IMG/VR virus record: IMGVR_UViG_3300024346_000017
Coordinates: 1 to 64,000 of that record
DNA from: a virus
Strand: one strand, 5' to 3'
DNA: 64,000 nt
Made by a program: the position numbers and the translations under genes
The notes under the pieces: model-generated
What the model saw: only the letters and a program-made list of their open reading frames with translations
Told to the model about the DNA's origin: nothing
Database searches by the model: none
Shown here: piece after piece, positions 30,856 through 37,456 of the stretch
Numbering within the stretch: the stretch's first letter is position 1
Layout of the letters: each line of letters opens with the position of its first letter

Positions 30856-30969
30856 TTACATTCCTTCTTTCGTTGTTTCGGTAATTGTAGCAGATAGCAC
30901 TGACAAGGCTTCTGCCTTGCTTGCTTGGCGTGTTGCTAATACATGCGCCTTGAATTCATCTAGGTTCAT
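30856..30969 (-). CDS. 37-aa helical peptide
   Basis: MNLDEFKAHVLATRQASKAE.... GAAGGAG RBS, ATGA overlap with the upstream stop. A promoter for the next gene is embedded in its sequence. Confidence 0.55.
   Translation of the reverse strand: MNLDEFKAHVLATRQASKAEALSVLSATITETTKEGM
30884..30905 (-). promoter_or_regulatory. TGTCAG-N10-TACAAT promoter inside a CDS
   Basis: TGTCAG 30900-30905, TACAAT 30884-30889, within the coding region of the 37-aa gene. Confidence 0.72.
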
Positions 30970-31091
30970 TCGAACGCTCCTTCTTCTAGTAGTCCTAATT
31001 CAATGTTGAACAATTCATCGGGTGTTGCTTCGGATAAATCTACCCAGCCAGCACCTTCGTTATCCATTCGGAAAATTTCGATGTATCCCAT
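30966..31091 (-). CDS. Acidic 41-aa protein
   Basis: MGYIEIFRMDNEGAGWVDLS..., ends LLEEGAFE. AAGGTTGGTG RBS region; overlaps the next ATG. Confidence 0.58.
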   Translation of the reverse strand: MGYIEIFRMDNEGAGWVDLSEATPDELFNIELGLLEEGAFE

Positions 31092-31093
31092 TA

Positions 31094-31300
31094 TTATTCA
31101 CCAACCTTTACTGCGATTGTTGCGAATTTATTTTGCAGACCGCCAGCACGAACCTCGATTAGATAGGCTTCAGTTTTTTCGCCATAGTAAATTTCTGGGC
31201 GATGTTCAGCAGAAACAATTTCGCCTGAAAAGTGGCGAGAGTTTGAGCGATAGTTTTTTCCTACAAGTAGGCTTTCGATTGTGTAGAGTTTGGTAGCCAT
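31094..31300 (-). CDS. Hypothetical beta-rich protein, 68 aa
   Basis: ATG 31300 follows AACGAAAGAAGG. MATKLYTIESLLVGKNYRSN..., alternating strands. An upstream in-frame start at 31384 would include the promoter and is rejected. Confidence 0.65.
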   Translation of the reverse strand: MATKLYTIESLLVGKNYRSNSRHFSGEIVSAEHRPEIYYGEKTEAYLIEVRAGGLQNKFATIAVKVGE

Positions 31301-31334
31301 TGGCAGACCTTCTTTCGTTGTTGTTATAGTAGAC

Positions 31335-31356
31335 ATTATACACGAAAGCACTGACA
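31335..31356 (-). promoter_or_regulatory. TGTCAG-N10-TATAAT promoter
   Basis: TGTCAG 31351-31356, TATAAT 31335-31340 on the minus strand. Confidence 0.82.
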
Positions 31357-31404
31357 AAAAATAATTACTAGCCAGTAAGTCCATGATGTGAGACGCTCAA
31401 GCCG

Positions 31405-31420
31405 TGTGATAGTAATCACA
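31405..31420. promoter_or_regulatory. CRP/GlxR-like site, perfect consensus
   Basis: TGTGA-TAGTAA-TCACA; inner bases extend the palindrome (TGTGAT/ATCACA). Centre about 84 bp upstream of the predicted start. Confidence 0.65.
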
Positions 31421-31589
31421 TTTATCATGTGGACGACACGCCCGAGATCTGTGGATAACCCTGTCAAATCGACACGCCGCAAAATTCGGGGGATTTTATA
31501 ACGACTTCATAACGACACGCCCGACCCCGCACCAGTGTGGGGGTGACGCCCTGAATTGTCAAGGCGACACGCCGTTTATTTATTGTGAG
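31421..31589. repeat. Cluster of CGACACGCC repeats with a DnaA box
   Basis: CGACACGCC occurs near 31431, 31464, 31512 and 31565, two of the copies led by TGTCAA. A perfect TTATCCACA box (minus strand) is at 31450-31458 and a CCCCGCAC/GTGGGGG stem near 31524-31543. No CDS fits. More copies of the motif lie near 30073 and 32492. Confidence 0.65.
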
Positions 31590-31787
31590 TTACGTCTCAT
31601 CTTCTATCTCTGCTAGATAGTCCTCATGCTCTACTAGCCCAATCGCAAACGCTACGGGATCGCAACATTCTAGAATTTCGGCGGGGGTGAATGTAGAGTA
31701 GCCGATTTTTACTGTAGGATAAACATCATTAAGTAAATCTATAAAGCTTTCTTTAATTTCTAAATCTTTTTCTAATTGTGATTTCAT
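31590..31787 (-). CDS. Hypothetical protein, 65 aa
   Basis: Acidic, with YSTFTPAEILECCDPVAFAIGLVEHEDY, a motif repeated in small phage proteins. ATGA overlap with the upstream gene. Confidence 0.65.
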   Translation of the reverse strand: MKSQLEKDLEIKESFIDLLNDVYPTVKIGYSTFTPAEILECCDPVAFAIGLVEHEDYLAEIEDET

Positions 31788-31897
31788 TTAGTTAATTCTC
31801 TCATTTCTTCTAGAAAGTCATGCCATACAATGCGCCCCATGTAGAGGGCGGGTACTACAAGGGCTAATTGCACTAGGGTAGTTAGTAGTCTATTCAT
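31784..31897 (-). CDS. 37-aa membrane peptide
   Basis: MNRLLTTLVQLALVVPALYMG is a signal-anchor helix; the rest is charged. Overlaps both neighbours by four bases. Confidence 0.55.
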   Translation of the reverse strand: MNRLLTTLVQLALVVPALYMGRIVWHDFLEEMRELTK

Positions 31898-32085
31898 TTA
31901 GTCATCCAATCATCATCATTGTTAAAGCCGATAGGGGCTACTTGCTTATTACTCTTTATCTTATTGTATACCTTAGCACCGACAAGAATAACGGCGGTCA
32001 AGATGATAAACGCCCATGATAGGGATAGATAGATAAAGTCGCCCATGTCGAACATGAAGCCGTATTCATTTAGTTCAATAGTCAT
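31894..32085 (-). CDS. Single-TM protein, 63 aa
   Basis: Transmembrane helix about 18-40 (YLSLSWAFIILTAVILVGAK), basic linker and acidic end. Confidence 0.62.
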   Translation of the reverse strand: MTIELNEYGFMFDMGDFIYLSLSWAFIILTAVILVGAKVYNKIKSNKQVAPIGFNNDDDWMTK

Positions 32086-32277
32086 TTACTTATCTCCGAA
32101 CATGTTAAAGACTTCGTCTAGTTGCTCATCTGTTAAGTGGTCAATCTGTATAGCCTTAGAGAAGCCTAATACATCATCTTCATCATTATCTAGTGCCTTA
32201 TTGTATTCTTCTTCTTCATCTAGGTGAATGTATGCGTCTGATACATCTGCCTGTATAGTGTCCCATTTAGTCATCAT
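32086..32277 (-). CDS. Acidic protein, 63 aa
   Basis: Very acidic (LDEEEEYNKALDNDEDD), ends HLTDEQLDEVFNMFGDK. Begins ATGATG, start ambiguous by one codon. Confidence 0.62.
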   Translation of the reverse strand: MMTKWDTIQADVSDAYIHLDEEEEYNKALDNDEDDVLGFSKAIQIDHLTDEQLDEVFNMFGDK

Positions 32278-32429
32278 TAGTTCTGTTCTACCTTTCGCAT
32301 GTGTGCTACAACATTTTTAGAAACCTTTTGTAGGTCTGCTACAACCTTATTCATTTCGTCTGCGCTATTAGCGGTAAAGCCTGCGCCTAGTAGTTGAGCG
32401 CCGTCCCATAGTGAGTATGTGATTGTCAT
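32277..32429 (-). CDS. Hypothetical 50-aa protein
   Basis: MTITYSLWDGAQLLGAGFTA...; leader AACGAAAGAAG. First gene of the operon reading left to 31590. Confidence 0.6.
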   Translation of the reverse strand: MTITYSLWDGAQLLGAGFTANSADEMNKVVADLQKVSKNVVAHMRKVEQN

Positions 32430-32465
32430 TGTCTGTTCTTCTTTCGTTAGTTGGTTATAGTTGGA

Positions 32466-32487
32466 ATTATAGCGGATAGGTCGGACA
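32466..32487 (-). promoter_or_regulatory. TGTCCG-N10-TATAAT promoter
   Basis: One-mismatch class member: TGTCCG 32482-32487, TATAAT 32466-32471. Confidence 0.72.
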
Positions 32488-32517
32488 TTATCAAGACGAC
32501 ACGCCGTAGCATGTGCC

Positions 32518-32694
32518 CTATGCGGTGTGAGTTACCTCACACACGCACTCTATGCAATAGCAAGCCTTGCTAGAGAGTAGGTCACGCAATAGAGCCTTGC
32601 GTGTGTAGGCATTTAGTCCATAGGAGGACTTTACGCCTCCGTTATGAAACTCATGGACGATAGTGGAGTATAACTCCTCGGTTAGCATAGTCAT
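32518..32694 (-). CDS. Hypothetical 58-aa protein
   Basis: ATG 32694 follows AAAGGCGG. C-terminal KACYCIECVCEV holds four Cys in a compact cluster. Confidence 0.6.
   Translation of the reverse strand: MTMLTEELYSTIVHEFHNGGVKSSYGLNAYTRKALLRDLLSSKACYCIECVCEVTHTA
32526..32541. promoter_or_regulatory. CRP/GlxR-like site, perfect consensus
   Basis: TGTGA-GTTACC-TCACA, inside the last codons of the upstream gene; centre about 74 bp upstream of the predicted 32429 transcript start. Confidence 0.6.
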
Positions 32695-32834
32695 TATTTG
32701 ACCGCCTTTCTTGAACAATTTTCTTTATGTACGAAACAAGCGTATTCGCACTCTGAGCAGATACTATCTGCAAGACGCTCACGGATTTGTGAGTAACTCT
32801 CTAGAGAGTTTCTATTTTCATGGATTGAGTTCAT
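32694..32834 (-). CDS. Cys-rich 46-aa protein
   Basis: SICSECEYACFVHKENCS gives C-x2-C-x3-C...C. AAGAAAGGAG RBS, TAATG overlap with the next gene. Its DNA holds a 16-bp perfect palindrome (32795-32810). Confidence 0.6.
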   Translation of the reverse strand: MNSIHENRNSLESYSQIRERLADSICSECEYACFVHKENCSRKAVK

Positions 32835-32883
32835 TTGAACTCCTTTCTTGTTAATCACCTTGATTAACTTTCTTTATACTTTA

Positions 32884-32905
32884 AGCATAACAGGGGGGAC
32901 TGACA
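32884..32905 (-). promoter_or_regulatory. TGTCAG-N10-TATGCT promoter
   Basis: TGTCAG 32900-32905, TATGCT 32884-32889; rightmost member of the class, again with a C6 spacer run. Confidence 0.7.
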
Positions 32906-32942
32906 AATAGAGCCATTACTGACCAGTATTAAAATAAATCTT

Positions 32943-32958
32943 TGTGATGCTCATCACA
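32943..32958. promoter_or_regulatory. CRP/GlxR-like site, perfect consensus
   Basis: TGTGA-TGCTCA-TCACA; centre about 73 bp upstream of the predicted 32834 transcript start, in the divergent region before the plus-strand gene at 33106. Confidence 0.65.
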
Positions 32959-33105
32959 TTCACGCTCAAGGTCATTTATCTATGTGCGGACTATGCAGAC
33001 AAAACGGACATTTCAAATACGTGTATCGTACATATTAAAAATTTATTAACATTTTATGAAATCTCAAATCGCAGTTGACTAAATTTATAATGCTATACTT
33101 TTAAC

Positions 33106-33708
33106 ATGAGAAGTAAAAAAATTCTAGTTAATGCTTCTCCAGGATCTGGAAATACTTTTTGCAAAACACTTATAGCTGAAAATCTTGGTGTTACGGTTAT
33201 TTGGCAAAATCATGAAGTAGGTGCTTTTCGAGAATGGCCAGACGCTGTATTTATATTAAGAGATCCATACGATGCAATTGCTTCTGCGTGTGAAATTATT
33301 ATTCACAATTTATCAGATAAAGATTTTGAGTATTATCAAGCCAATAAAGAATCTAGGCTAAATCATAAAATTATAGAGAACATAAGAAATTATGAACTTA
33401 TGTTAAACGCATTAGATGAATTTCCTTTAATAAAGGCAGTCACTTTTGAATTTTTAACTAATCAGCCAGAAGAATTTTTAATTTCTATTGCTAAGCGATT
33501 TGATCTTAAATTTTTGCAAGAAAGACAGCCCGCATATGAAATATTGCGGCGAATGAAAAGTCAAAGCGAGTCTAGGGCTCCTAGAGGTAAAACAGCAGAA
33601 CGTAAAGAAATAGACAGAATAGTTAGAAACAACGAAAATATGCCACTGCTATATGAAAAATATTTAAAGTTGAAGGAAATAATACAGTCAACTGAAAATT
33701 CCGTATAA
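33106..33708 (+). CDS. Sulfotransferase-family protein
   Basis: 200 residues. VNASPGSGNTF (about 8-18) is the PAPS 5'-phosphosulfate loop and FILRDPYDAIASA (about 49-61) the 3'-phosphate motif. The PAPRG-like SESRAPRGKTAER segment near 155 resembles the C-terminal loop of the family. Leaderless: TATACT (33094-33099) ends six bases before the ATG. Acceptor unknown. Confidence 0.8.
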   Translation: MRSKKILVNASPGSGNTFCKTLIAENLGVTVIWQNHEVGAFREWPDAVFILRDPYDAIASACEIIIHNLSDKDFEYYQANKESRLNHKIIENIRNYELMLNALDEFPLIKAVTFEFLTNQPEEFLISIAKRFDLKFLQERQPAYEILRRMKSQSESRAPRGKTAERKEIDRIVRNNENMPLLYEKYLKLKEIIQSTENSV

Positions 33709-33731
33709 TAGATTGTGATATAATTTATATT

Positions 33732-34382
33732 ATGTATGAGCAAATTAAAGATGAAAAGCTGTCAATTCCAGAAAATATTACTAATCTGGTATTAGAAGCT
33801 AAATTAAAAAATTTGCCATTTGCAGTATTAAAAGGCGGGGTCAAAAATATCTTCAGCAAAGAAGACTTTGATAAATATAATGAACATATAAAAAATGACT
33901 TCTATTCTCAAACTTACAAATCTAGGGCGGTCATAGAGGAAGAAGATTTAAAATTTTTTCCAATGTGGTATCAGATTCAAAAAGCTTTAATTAAAATTTA
34001 CGGGAACCCTACTAAACCATACAATAGTATTATGCAAACAGGTGAGTATGCAATTGACAAGGTTCACGCTAGTTTACATCGTGATAGATCTGATGTCGTA
34101 CATTTGTGTTGCTACGGTACAGTTGAATGGCTACTTGTTGATGTAGAGAAAAAAGAAGAGCATCGAATAACAATGGAGCCTGGTGATGTTCTATATATGA
34201 GAGGCTATACTTTGCACGAGACTGTGCCTTTATCTGTTAGAGGCTCTTTAGTGTTTATGAACTTGCCGCTAGAGGAATTTCCAGAAATAGACCCACAAAC
34301 TTTTAAAACTGAAGAAGATCTAGAAGAATTTAAAAGAAAACAACGACTAGAGTTTTTAGATGATCTGGAAAAAGGAATTTAA
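33732..34382 (+). CDS. Cupin/JmjC-like 2OG/Fe(II) dioxygenase
   Basis: 216 residues. SLHRDRSD (His116, Asp118), a distal His in YTLHETV (162) and Arg in VRGSLVF (170) fit a cupin-fold dioxygenase rather than the P4H group. TATAAT (33719-33724) ends seven bases before the ATG. Lies between two sulfotransferases, so acting on the same target is possible. Confidence 0.75.
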   Translation: MYEQIKDEKLSIPENITNLVLEAKLKNLPFAVLKGGVKNIFSKEDFDKYNEHIKNDFYSQTYKSRAVIEEEDLKFFPMWYQIQKALIKIYGNPTKPYNSIMQTGEYAIDKVHASLHRDRSDVVHLCCYGTVEWLLVDVEKKEEHRITMEPGDVLYMRGYTLHETVPLSVRGSLVFMNLPLEEFPEIDPQTFKTEEDLEEFKRKQRLEFLDDLEKGI

Positions 34383-34429
34383 TATTTATTTACTATTACA
34401 GTCAACTAGAACTATGCTATAATAGATAT

Positions 34430-34549
34430 ATGAAATGTGATTTTTGCGAAAACCCAAAGTACGTGGAGCGTATTAATGCTAAAGGCGTACTAGAAAATTT
34501 TTGTACAAAATGCATCGAAAAATTAGTGGCGGGAAACCGAATACGCTAG
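34430..34549 (+). CDS. Zinc-ribbon microprotein, 39 aa, leaderless
   Basis: KCDFCEN and FCTKCIEK are classic C-x2-C knuckles. TATAAT (34418-34423) ends six bases before the ATG. Confidence 0.68.
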   Translation: MKCDFCENPKYVERINAKGVLENFCTKCIEKLVAGNRIR

Positions 34550-34555
34550 TCCCTA

Positions 34556-34630
34556 GGGGATATAGCTTAATCTGGTTAAAGCACTTGTCTTATATACAAT
34601 AGATTCTGGGTTCAAATCCCAGTATCCCTA
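34556..34630 (+). tRNA. tRNA-Ile (TAT)
   Basis: Acceptor GGGGATA/TATCCCT, loop CTTATAT with anticodon TAT, T arm CTGGG-TTCAAAT-CCCAG. One mismatch in the anticodon stem. It reads AUA, a codon common in this genome and often rare in hosts. Confidence 0.9.
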
Positions 34631-34656
34631 CAAATGACGGGTAGTATAATTAAAGT

Positions 34657-35268
34657 ATGAGTAACATAGTAATTTCAGCTCCAGCAGGATCAGGTATGAC
34701 TTATGCGACACTGCTTCTTAAGCTTGCATATAATAATCAAGCAGAGGGCTGCGGGCATGAAAGATTTGAGATAGAAAATTCAGGACCTCAGATAGTAATT
34801 TTAAGAAATCCCTATGATACCGTAGCATCAGGTGCGGAAAGATGGGTAAAGGGATCTGGACATAGCAATTTTGAAATTCAAGGACAAGCAATAGATTCAA
34901 CAGATTTAGAAGGAATGAAAAATAATATTAGAAATGAAGAAGCGAGATATCTTACTTTTTTTAAAGACATAGAGTCTTTAGATCATATTAAAATTTTAAG
35001 TTTTGAGTTGTTAACACAAAATACTAAAAAATTTATTCAAGAAGCTGGTTCACATTTTGGCTACACATACGATGGTGATGAAGAATTAGAAGCTAAAACA
35101 TTTAATGAATTAAAAATACATGGATATGAAAATAGAGCACCACGTGAAAAATTTCCTGCTCGTCAAACAATTGAAGACATTATGGCAAAGAAATATAATA
35201 AAGAAACTTGGGAATCTTGGAAAATTTATTCTGAACTAAAAGCAAAACTAGACGAAAAAGGTTTATAA
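34657..35268 (+). CDS. Sulfotransferase-family protein
   Basis: 203 residues. ISAPAGSGMTY (about 6-16) and VILRNPYDTVASGAERW (about 47-63) are the two PAPS motifs; ENRAPREKFPARQ near 167 mirrors the 33106 protein, so these are paralogues. TATAAT (34645-34650) ends six bases before the ATG. Confidence 0.8.
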   Translation: MSNIVISAPAGSGMTYATLLLKLAYNNQAEGCGHERFEIENSGPQIVILRNPYDTVASGAERWVKGSGHSNFEIQGQAIDSTDLEGMKNNIRNEEARYLTFFKDIESLDHIKILSFELLTQNTKKFIQEAGSHFGYTYDGDEELEAKTFNELKIHGYENRAPREKFPARQTIEDIMAKKYNKETWESWKIYSELKAKLDEKGL

Positions 35269-35269
35269 A

Positions 35270-35935
35270 ATGAAAAACGTTTATATGATTAGTGATTGTC
35301 ATCTATCTAGAGCAATTGAGCACTACTATCCAGAAAAGCATGACGTGACATTTATTCCTTGGCCTAAAGCTGCTAAGAAGATGTTTGGGTTTAGTGTTGA
35401 ACAAATGCGGGAGGAAGATGAGATGTCTTCTGGAGTTGAAATTGCTAGAACTGTAGATCATAGGCCACAACCATTCTCAATTATTAAAGATGATGGTATA
35501 TTAGCTCTATGGATGGGATATGTCGACACTAGAACATTCTTGCCTCATTATAAAAATGCAGACAAGGTAGTCAAAAAATTTATCGACAATATAAAGTTAA
35601 ACTTTCCTAATTCTCGTGTTGTGATTATAGAGCCATTGCCTCAGTTTACTGAGATGCTGCTAAAGCATGAAGGAATTAGTCCTTACTACACACATGAGCA
35701 GAGAATAGATCAGAATAGAGAGTTCTTGGCTGCATTACACAAGCATGCAGGTGAAGCGGGATTCGAAATAATTATTACTCAGGAAGATATACTAGATGCA
35801 TTAGGAGTTCCTGAACTAACTCCATCCATGACACATACAGATGCTCCACATCCAGTAGATGGATTAAAGCCTGAGCATATGGCAAAGATCTGGAAGTTAT
35901 TTTCAGATAAACTTAGTATTATTGCAGTTGACTAG
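35270..35935 (+). CDS. SGNH-hydrolase-like protein
   Basis: 221 residues. Starts with a beta strand and YMISDCHLSRAIEHYYPE (possible nucleophile Ser in block I), ALWMGYVDTR, VVIIEPLPQF, and a late TDAPHPVDGLKPEH that fits the Asp-x2-His block V. Such enzymes are esterases or O-acyl transferases. One base after the sulfotransferase, so co-transcribed. Catalytic residues are tentative. Confidence 0.5.
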   Translation: MKNVYMISDCHLSRAIEHYYPEKHDVTFIPWPKAAKKMFGFSVEQMREEDEMSSGVEIARTVDHRPQPFSIIKDDGILALWMGYVDTRTFLPHYKNADKVVKKFIDNIKLNFPNSRVVIIEPLPQFTEMLLKHEGISPYYTHEQRIDQNREFLAALHKHAGEAGFEIIITQEDILDALGVPELTPSMTHTDAPHPVDGLKPEHMAKIWKLFSDKLSIIAVD

Positions 35936-35942
35936 GATATAT

Positions 35943-36071
35943 ATGAAGAAGATTTATGCAGGGATATTTCTAATTGCGACAGCAATCCTTACAGGAGCTA
36001 TGTTGTCTTCATTTTTAAAATGGGCGGGGGATAAAGAGATCTTTGATCTTGATGACGAATATGACCTATAA
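35943..36071 (+). CDS. 42-aa membrane peptide
   Basis: MKKIYAGIFLIATAILTGAML is a membrane helix; the tail is acidic (EIFDLDDEYDL). Overlaps the next gene. Confidence 0.55.
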   Translation: MKKIYAGIFLIATAILTGAMLSSFLKWAGDKEIFDLDDEYDL

Positions 36072-36159
36072 GAAGTGGAAAGTATATATCTATCTAATTA
36101 GATTCTCCATGACTCTTATCAGTCTATTTCTCGTCTTACTTGCTTCTGGGAAAATTTAG
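36061..36159 (+). CDS. 32-aa membrane peptide
   Basis: One basic N terminus and one membrane helix (MTLISLFLVLLASG). Last gene of this plus block. Confidence 0.5.
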   Translation: MTYKKWKVYIYLIRFSMTLISLFLVLLASGKI

Positions 36160-36287
36160 AATAATCACGTAAAGGCTTTTATTGGCCCCTCCCGTCCTTG
36201 GGTAGGCAAATAGCCTAGTAAAGGCTTAGAGAGCCTCTAGGGGCTTTATATGGGGTATATCAGGAAGTTGCTGCAGTTCAGATAATA

Positions 36288-36303
36288 TGTTTCACGTGGA
36301 ACA
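36288..36303. other. ParB-binding parS-like site
   Basis: TGTTTCACGTGGAACA differs at one base from the near-universal bacterial parS TGTTTCACGTGAAACA; its reverse complement TGTTCCACGTGAAACA is itself a known functional variant. It lies in the convergent gap 36160-36366, which also has GGCTTT/AAAGCC-type stems and no CDS. Confidence 0.8.
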
Positions 36304-36366
36304 ATATATTACAGTTGACTAGAATGTTCTTCTCTCGCGGCGCACTTTTTTCGCACTATATGGCGA

Positions 36367-37215
36367 TTAATGTTCTTTAAATTCTCCCATGAATGCTTCA
36401 GAAAGCTCTTCGCCTTCTAATCCAGAAGCCTGGTACTTATTTATAAGATCTCTAGTAAATTGTGGATTTTCTTTTAGCGGTCTCATCCATGAACCAATAA
36501 ACTCTTTAAGGTCCTGAGTGTCTTTGTTTTTAATCTGCTCGTAATATTCTGGAGTCTTGTAGTTATAAAATGTTCCTGGGTTATCTTCTGCTTTTAGCAC
36601 AAAGTTTGAGAAAGCATATCTTCTTCCAGAAGTAACTGGCATTACTCCATGAGCATGTGGATTAAAAGCACCGTGTATAACAAGGTCGCCTCTTTCTGGC
36701 TTTATTGTCAGGGCATCTTCCCTTGCAACTGCATCGCTTTTATTTCCATCTTTATCAATGTTTACATAAAAAATTTCTCCGCCTTCAAAATCTCCAAAAT
36801 ATGCTACTAGGCCATAATCAAGCTCGCAGCATGTTTTCCATACATCTACCTGTGATAGTCTATGGCATTCTCCCTTTCCAGGAGAGTCGGAATGAGTAAA
36901 CATTCCCTCATTCATCTCTGGAACAATAACAAGAACATTTGCTTGTGGGTGCATTACATACTCTGGGTATAGCAATTCGCTGCCCTTTTCCCAAAGTGCA
37001 TGTAATTCCTTAAGTGGAGGGCTAACTTTGTTTGCATACCAGTTTATAAGAGTATCAGTATAGTTTCCGCTAAGATCATAATCTTTTAATGCATCTTCTA
37101 CCGTCTTGCACTCTTCGTCTGTATAAAATCCCTTGAATAGAAACACTCCGCTTGGAGTTCCATAATCATCTGGGAAAAATGATGCCCTGGTGCAATCTTC
37201 TCTGTCATAAAACAT
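36367..37215 (-). CDS. 2OG/Fe(II) dioxygenase, 282 aa
   Basis: His108 and Asp110 in MFTHSDSPG, FGDFEGGEIFYV, distal His about 187-189 in NPHAHGVMP, Arg about 198 in SGRRYAF. Longest single-domain member here, with a longer insert between iron ligands (ECHRLSQVDVWKTCCELD). C-terminal helical tail. Confidence 0.87.
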   Translation of the reverse strand: MFYDREDCTRASFFPDDYGTPSGVFLFKGFYTDEECKTVEDALKDYDLSGNYTDTLINWYANKVSPPLKELHALWEKGSELLYPEYVMHPQANVLVIVPEMNEGMFTHSDSPGKGECHRLSQVDVWKTCCELDYGLVAYFGDFEGGEIFYVNIDKDGNKSDAVAREDALTIKPERGDLVIHGAFNPHAHGVMPVTSGRRYAFSNFVLKAEDNPGTFYNYKTPEYYEQIKNKDTQDLKEFIGSWMRPLKENPQFTRDLINKYQASGLEGEELSEAFMGEFKEH

Positions 37216-37349
37216 TATTTTTTACCAACCCTCTTGAGTAGTTTTTCTAAAATTGATTCTTTTTTATGGTGTTTTTTAATTTTACAAGTTCCATCGCAGT
37301 TGTGGTTAAACTGTGGACTAGTCATAAACTTTGCAAAGTGATGTGCCAT
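37215..37349 (-). CDS. Basic 44-aa protein
   Basis: MAHHFAKFMTSPQFNHNCDG..., His/Lys-rich with one Cys pair (CDGTC). TATAAT lies nine bases upstream of the ATG; TAATG overlap with the dioxygenase. Confidence 0.58.
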   Translation of the reverse strand: MAHHFAKFMTSPQFNHNCDGTCKIKKHHKKESILEKLLKRVGKK

Positions 37350-37374
37350 AGTAATTATATTATATCATGCAAAA

Positions 37375-37400
37375 CCCCTACGGAGGCGGATCCGTAGGGG
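37375..37400. terminator. Strong bidirectional terminator
   Basis: CCCCTACGGA/TCCGTAGGGG, 10-bp perfect stem, 6-base loop, flanked by AAAA on the left and GTTT on the right, so it can work on both strands. Confidence 0.9.
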
Positions 37401-37429
37401 GTTTGTGCATTTTCATGCATACGCCAGGA

Positions 37430-37456
37430 TTGACTCAACTAGCGTAACTCTATAAT
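37430..37456 (+). promoter_or_regulatory. Plus-strand promoter facing minus-strand genes
   Basis: TTGACT 37430-37435, 15-bp spacer, TATAAT 37451-37456, seven bases before an ATG at 37464 (33-codon frame). The transcript would be antisense to 37483-37665. Confidence 0.55.

Noticed and set aside
22480-32834. Lysogeny genes (integrase, repressor, attachment site) in the minus block.
   Set aside because: No recombinase or helix-turn-helix repressor motif could be recognised, so temperate lifestyle is not supported from this window.
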